Shown here: in pieces, positions 58,391 to 64,000 of the stretch
Position numbering within the stretch: the first letter of the stretch is position 1
Layout of the letters: each line of letters begins with the position of its first letter
Assembly (NCBI RefSeq): GCF_000801105.2
Contig: NC_079514.1
Span: 10,788,001 to 10,852,000, forward strand
DNA from: Raphanus sativus
Lineage: Eukaryota > Streptophyta > Magnoliopsida > Brassicales > Brassicaceae
Length of the DNA stretch: 64,000 bases
Reading direction: 5' to 3'
Position numbers and translations under genes: made by a program
Notes under the pieces: generated by a model
Told to the model about the DNA's origin: nothing
Seen by the model: only the letters and a program-made list of their open reading frames with translations
The model's database searches: none

Positions 58391-59485
58391 ATGGTGAGGT
58401 CCAGGGTGAAGTTATCACTCATACCTGACAAAACATCAAGGAGAACAACGTTCAAGAAGAGGAAGGCAGGGTTTATGAAGAAACTCAACGAGCTTGTGAC
58501 TCTCTGCGGCGTCAAAGCATGTGCGGTCGTCTACAGCGATCAAAACGATACGAACCCGGAGGCTTGGCCGTCAAGGGCAGAAGCTGGGGAGGTGATTTCC
58601 AAGTTTATGGAGTTTCCGGAGGTGGAAAGGGACAAGAAGATGTACGACCAAAAGAGGTACACGTTGGAGAGGATCAGCAAAGAACAAGCGACACTCCAGA
58701 GGCTGCAAGAGGAGAACCGAGAGTTTGAACTTAAAGAGATTATGTTCAATCTTATCAAAGGGAAGAGGATGATGCAGCATCATTCTAATGATGCAAGTTT
58801 TCTTTATGATCTGACTAAGTTCATTGACTTTAATGTCAGTGAGCTAACTAAGAGGATCCATCTGCTTCAGGCTAACGGTGAGCCAATTTCGTTTCTTCCT
58901 CTTGATGACGGTGATGTGGATGCAGCTCATCCTGCTGTTGGGGATGTGAATCCTATTGCTGGTGCAGATGTTGCTGCCGTAAGGATGCCTTACGGATTTA
59001 ACTTTGATCATATTCAAAATATGAATATGAATGTGAACCAACAAGCTCCTGCATATCATATTCCATATCAGAATATGAATCAGCAAGAGTTGTTTCGCAA
59101 CCAGGTTCCAACTAACTTTTCTGGTCATGTTCAATATCCGAATATGATGAATTATCCAGAGCAGTTTCAATACCAAGTGCCTAATAATGTTTATGATCAT
59201 AATAAACATGGATTCTATGGTTTGAACCAGGGTATGGGTTTGGATTTGGATCCTAATCTGAGTGAGAGTTTCAATCAGTATCCAAATCTACATGATCAAC
59301 CGTGCATGAACCAATGGATGGCACAACCACAGCAGACGAGTTATGCCGAAGATCTTGCAACCCTTGCTTCCATGGATGACGACTACAACAACTACCATCA
59401 ACTACCAAGCACCAGTTACATGCCTCCCATGGATCTTCCTGCTCCTAACACCAACAACTTGCCTACTAGGTTTGGTTTGGATTGA
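58391..59485 (+). CDS. AGL36: Type I (M-gamma) MADS-box protein, AGL34/AGL36/AGL90-like, 364 aa
   Basis: An intact intronless frame, as usual for type I MADS genes. Residues 1-60 are the MADS domain (MVRSRVKLSLIPDKTSRRTT, then FKKRKAGFMKKLNELVTLCG and VKACAVVYS), followed by the M-gamma signature EAWPSRAEAGEVISKFMEFP and a coiled-coil-like part at about 80-165. The C-terminal half is rich in Asn, Met, Gln and Tyr, with repeats such as HIPYQNMNQQ and VQYPNMMNYPEQ, and ends near HQLPSTSYMPPMD. These proteins act in the female gametophyte and endosperm, usually as dimers with M-alpha partners. Its place beyond the MYB86-like gene fits Arabidopsis At5g26650 (AGL36), which is maternally expressed in endosperm; AGL34 and AGL90 are close alternatives. 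Confidence 0.9.
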   Translation: MVRSRVKLSLIPDKTSRRTTFKKRKAGFMKKLNELVTLCGVKACAVVYSDQNDTNPEAWPSRAEAGEVISKFMEFPEVERDKKMYDQKRYTLERISKEQATLQRLQEENREFELKEIMFNLIKGKRMMQHHSNDASFLYDLTKFIDFNVSELTKRIHLLQANGEPISFLPLDDGDVDAAHPAVGDVNPIAGADVAAVRMPYGFNFDHIQNMNMNVNQQAPAYHIPYQNMNQQELFRNQVPTNFSGHVQYPNMMNYPEQFQYQVPNNVYDHNKHGFYGLNQGMGLDLDPNLSESFNQYPNLHDQPCMNQWMAQPQQTSYAEDLATLASMDDDYNNYHQLPSTSYMPPMDLPAPNTNNLPTRFGLD

Positions 59486-61439
59486 GTTTTGTTATTGTTT
59501 GCATTTGTCAGTTTTTCATATTAAAAGATAACATTATATATGATGTCTTTTCTAAAATATTTCAGTTGTTGTAATAATAATTAAAGGTTTTTGCCTTTAA
59601 AATAAATTATGTTGTTTTCATTTTTTTAGCTGGTTTGATCTTTTCTCGTACTTGTGATTGTGAACAAGATAAAGTTAAGTATAGACAAGGATTGCATGCC
59701 TCCTTAGAGGAAGTAATGGACCCTTAATCTATCATAGGCAAATACTAATTAAGTGGCCCAAATATATAAACACGGACATGTTGGGATTGGGAAACATGGC
59801 CATATGCAACCTAATGTTTCAAGGCCTGGGATGAAAAGGGGTCGTATCAGTTTATCTGTTCGGGCTTTTGCATGATCGGGTCCAAACACAATATGTTGAG
59901 GGTTCGTAACATTTATACACACTTGAAACGCTTCTCCAAAAGTAATAGATGAAAGTTCACGTAAACTAGTACTACACGTAACAAAACCTTTCAGTGATCA
60001 TGTCGCTATAAATACAGTGGCGAATCTAGGTAAAGCAAGGAGGTGGCACTTGCACCCATAAATTTTTTAAATTCTTTATAATGTTACTCATATTTTGGTG
60101 TTCTTGTAACAACCGAATATGAGATAACAATGTGTTCGTCTATTTCTATTGTACACAGAAGTTTGCGCATGTTCCAAAGATGACTTTACACCAAAAAAAA
60201 TGTTTCAAAGATGATGCATGCAAGATGGTTGTTGTTCATGCAAGATGGTTGTTGCACGTAACTCAAGCTTAACATCGACAGTGCATTTTTTTAGCATGGC
60301 AGATTCCCAATACCGCCAAAAAGTCAAGGGAAAGGTTTACGAATGGAAAGGATAAGGGCAAAATGCTTAGTCTTGAAGATAACCTTCAAAAAATTTAGAC
60401 AAGACCACTTTGATTAGGATATAAAGTATGAGAATTAGTTGAGATTATACAAAACTGTCGGCCACTAATATTGAATTTGATGGTTATTTTTAGTTTTAGT
60501 ATGAAATGAATCGTTGTTCAAAAAAAAAAAAAAAAGTATGAAATGAATCAATGATAATAGCTAATAAGAGTTAAGAATATAAAAAGCACCGTCAACAAAA
60601 TAGTTACATATGAAAAATATTATTCATATACTCATACGACTCATACTATGGATATGTTTCAAGTATCGGAGAGCATGTGAGACCGTATCGTCATCAACTT
60701 CCTGTAAACCTGACCGGTGATAAAATTGATCGAGTCCGAAAAAGTTAAGAACTGACTAAAGCTAACCTATATATATATTTAATTAACTTAAACCTATACA
60801 ATTGTTAAATTTTGTTTCTTAATAATCTATACATGTTAACTATTTAAAATTTAGAGAAAATAATTGTTTTATTTTATTTTTTTACTGATTTTGTTTTATT
60901 TTGTTTTTTTTTTGACGAATTTTTTTTTTTTGTTTAATTTTGTTACGTTCAGAATTAGTCCTGTCTGAATATATAAACATTTTTATATACACTTTATGTG
61001 CAAAAAGATACTTAAATTGTTCCACGAGAACTCTCGTCAAAATACAAGACGCAGCCATTGACTCTGCCCACCACCATTCTCTTCCTGGCCGTCAATAGCT
61101 TCTCCGTAATGGTCTAGCATTCGGTTAATGCATTGTTATGATTGTTTCGTTGTACTGTATTTGTAGTATTTATGTTTTAGATATTAGACATTTTATTTAT
61201 TTATATATAAATTTGGATGTCAAAAATATATTTATGTATTTGAGTTTTGTTACATATAGACTACAAAGAGGTTCCAATAAATCACTGAACAAACATACAA
61301 ATATTTTATTAAGACAAAAATTTATTATGAAACTGATAAAATATTTGTTAGCAACGAAACTTAAAATTTAGTTGAAGATCTGTTTAACCAGAGAAAATAT
61401 TTAAATTTACATCGTTGAATTATCAAACATTTATTAACA
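59486..61439. other. Non-coding region with a lone hAT-like end
   Basis: No gene seen beyond the MADS gene's 3' UTR. CAGTGGCGAATCTAGG at 60015 looks like one end of a hAT-type element, but I found no matching second end nearby. Short direct repeats (CATGCAAGATGGTTGTTG) lie near 60218-60256. Confidence 0.45.
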
Positions 61440-64000
61440 AACAAACCGAATGGAACCAAACACTGTGAATTTGACTAAATTAAAGATAACAATGTGGTTG
61501 TGAGTAGTTGAGATTTTAAACATTTGAATAATGAATATGTTTGTAAGATATTCATCATTAATAAAGTATAGATAAAATAGTGACTAAATAATAATTATAT
61601 AAAATAATTAATTAGAAAATATAGTATGTATTTGACTGGTTTTTTTTGTCAGCATATTTGACTGGTTTAAACAATAAGAATTAAAAAATGTGGTTGTGAG
61701 TACTTAATCATGTATAAAAAAGAAAGTTGGGATTTCAATATTTCATTAACAAATACGTTTGTATAATATCATACGTTTGTGTATAATATCTATGATTAGT
61801 TTAGTACATATAAAATAACAATTAAATCAAATTACCAATATATAATATTTTTAATTATTAATTTTATATCATTGATTTGATTAGTTTAAACGATAAAAAT
61901 ATAACTGTAAATACACAATTTTGCTGAAAAAGATAGTTGAGATATTAAATATTCAATTAATGAATATGTTTGTAAGATATTTACGATTAATAAAGTATAA
62001 ATAAAATGGTGATTAAATAATAATTATATAAAATAATTAATTAGAAAATATAGTATGTATTTGAGTGGTTTAAACAATAAGATGTCAAAAAATTGCATAC
62101 ATGAACATACAATTTTATTAAAAAATAAATATTTGATTAAAAATACATTTTTAACTATTTATAATTAAACTTTTATAGATAAAATAATGATAAGATAATT
62201 TTTAATATATCACTAAATATGGTATGTGTCTCACTAGATTAATCGATAAAAAAGACAATCTTACAGGAAAGGATAGTCATGATTTTAAATATTTGATTAG
62301 CGATGTATTTGTAAAATATTATGACTAGTTGGCTATAGATAAAATAGTAATTAAATAAAAATTAACAATTATATTACAAAATTATGTATTCATAATTACA
62401 TTCTTATTAATTACATTATTGTCGATGATAAGAACAAAAAATACACAATCTTACAGAAAAGTATAGTCGTGTATTTAAGTATTTGATTAACGATACATTT
62501 GTAAAATATCTATGACTGTTTGAATATAGATAAAATAGAAATTAAATAAAAATTAACAATTATATTACAAAATTTTGTATTCATAATTACATTCTTATCA
62601 ATTACATTTTTTTTTGATGAAATTATCAATTACATTTTTATCTATGATAAGAACAAAAATACACAATCTTACATAAAAGGATAGTCGTGTTTTTAAATAT
62701 TTGATTAATGATACATTTGTAAAATATCTATGACTATTTGACTATAGATAAAATAATAATTAAATAAAAACTAACAATTATAGTACAATATTGCGTATTC
62801 ATAATTACATTCTTATCAATTACATTCTTATCGATGATACGAAAAAAATACACACAATCTTACAGAAAAAGAGAAACGTGATTTTAAATATTTGACTAAC
62901 AATACATTTGTAAATATATATGACTAGTTGACTGTATATAAAATAGTAATCAAATAAAAATTATCAATTATATTACAAAATTGTGTGTTCATAATTACCT
63001 TCTTATTAATTACATTCTTATCGATGATAAGAACAAAAGTACACAATCTTACAGAAAAGGATAGTCGTGTTTTTAAATATTTGATTAACGATACATTTGT
63101 AAAATATCTATGACTATTTGACTATAGATAAATAGTAATTAAATAAAAATTAACAATTTACAATGTTGTGTATACATAATCACATTCTTATCAATTACAT
63201 TCTTATCGATGATAAAAAAATACACAATCTTACAGAAAATGAGAGTCGTGATTTTAAATTTTTGACTAACGATACATTTGTAAATATATATGACTATTTG
63301 ACTATAGATTAAATAGTAATTAAATAAAAGTTAAAAATTATAATACAAAAATGTGTATTCATAGTTACATTCTTATCAATTACATTCTTATCGATGATAA
63401 GAAAAAAAAATACACAATCTTACAGAAAAGGATAGTCATGTTTTTAAATATTTGATTAACGATACATTTGTAAAATATCTATGATTATTTGACTGTACAA
63501 AAAATAGTAATTAAACAAAAATTAACAATTATATTACAAAATTGTGTATTCATAATTACATTCTTATCAGTTACATTCTTATCGATGATAAGAAAAAAAT
63601 ACACAATCTTACAGAAAAGGTTAGTCGTGTTTTTAAATATTTGATTAACGATGCATTTGTAAAATATCTATGACTATTTGACTATAGATAAAATAGTAAT
63701 TAAATAAAAATTAACAATTAACAATTATATTACAATATCGTGCATTCTTAATTACATTCTTATCGATGATAAGAAAAAAATACACAATCTTACAAAAAAG
63801 GAGAGTTGTGATTTTAAATATTTGACTAACGATACATTTGTAAATATATATGACTAGTTGACTATAGATAAAATAGTAATTAAATAAAAATTATCAATTA
63901 TATTACAAAATTGTGTATTCATAATTACATTCTTATCGATGATAAGAACAAAAGTGCACAATCTTACATAAAAGGATAGACGTGTTTTTAACAATTATAT
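61440..64000. repeat. Tandem repeat array, period about 189 bp, runs off the window
   Basis: The anchor CAATCTTACA recurs at 62256, 62456, 62663, 62855, 63043, 63225, 63415, 63603, 63785 and 63959, giving spacings of 174-207 bases, mostly 182-192. Each unit also contains CATTCTTATCGATGATAAGA, a TTTTTAAATATTTGATTAAC block and GACTATTTGACTATAGATA. More diverged units extend left to about 61440. There is no coding capacity. Confidence 0.9.

Noticed and set aside
60015..60030. hAT-like end CAGTGGCGAATCTAGG
   Set aside because: No inverted partner or 8-bp duplication found within several hundred bases; mentioned only as a lone end.

Overview
The window is nuclear DNA of a flowering plant, almost certainly a Brassicaceae. 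It is AT-rich, its genes have short introns with GT..AG borders, and the proteins closely resemble Arabidopsis ones. As far as I recall Arabidopsis gene order, the host genes match a stretch of chromosome 5 near At5g26650-At5g26730 read backwards: fasciclin-like protein, germin-like remnant, HIPP, FEN1, pectin acetylesterase, MYB86-like, AGL36-like MADS. The large intergenic spaces and the many PIF/Harbinger ORF pairs suggest a Brassica- or Raphanus-like genome rather than Arabidopsis itself. That placement is inference.

Layout. 1-6.4 kb: small basic proteins of unknown function (762-1079, 2226-2528, 5980-6393), a doubtful ORF (3665-3973), a secreted FAS1-domain protein (4729-5331) and a hAT-type MITE (2914-3143). 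7.9-17.4 kb: two complete PIF/Harbinger transposons in the same orientation, 177 bp apart. The left one (7938-12805) has dead ORFs and carries a captured piece of a TIC22-type chloroplast import gene. The right one (12983-17401) has an intact Myb-like ORF1 and an intact DDE transposase. 18-24 kb: a truncated germin-like remnant, a heavy-metal isoprenylated protein gene, and a complete 17-exon FEN1 gene on the minus strand. 24-29 kb: a degenerate compound Helitron, a possible MITE and a foldback repeat. 29.5-31.8 kb: an intact 11-exon pectin acetylesterase. 34-36 kb: a Helitron with a SINE nested in it. 38.7-40.0 kb: a MYB86-like R2R3-MYB gene broken by several indels. 41-54 kb: two more Helitrons, a Harbinger MITE, an inverted-repeat element, simple repeats and a LINE fragment. 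54.9-58.2 kb: two long-TIR (foldback) Mutator-like elements, the second holding a nested hAT MITE, ending just upstream of a type I MADS-box gene (58391-59485). 61.4-64 kb: a tandem array with a period near 189 bp that runs off the window.

The host genes do not form one pathway. They are a conserved run of neighbours with separate jobs: DNA replication and repair (FEN1), cell wall (pectin acetylesterase, FAS1 protein), metal binding (HIPP) and transcription (MYB, MADS). The most notable structures are the TIC22 capture with its intron and splice sites kept, the two hAT MITEs whose interiors carry tRNA-like A and B boxes exactly 44 bp apart, the decayed MYB gene among clean neighbours, and foldback elements beside a MADS gene whose Arabidopsis relative is imprinted.
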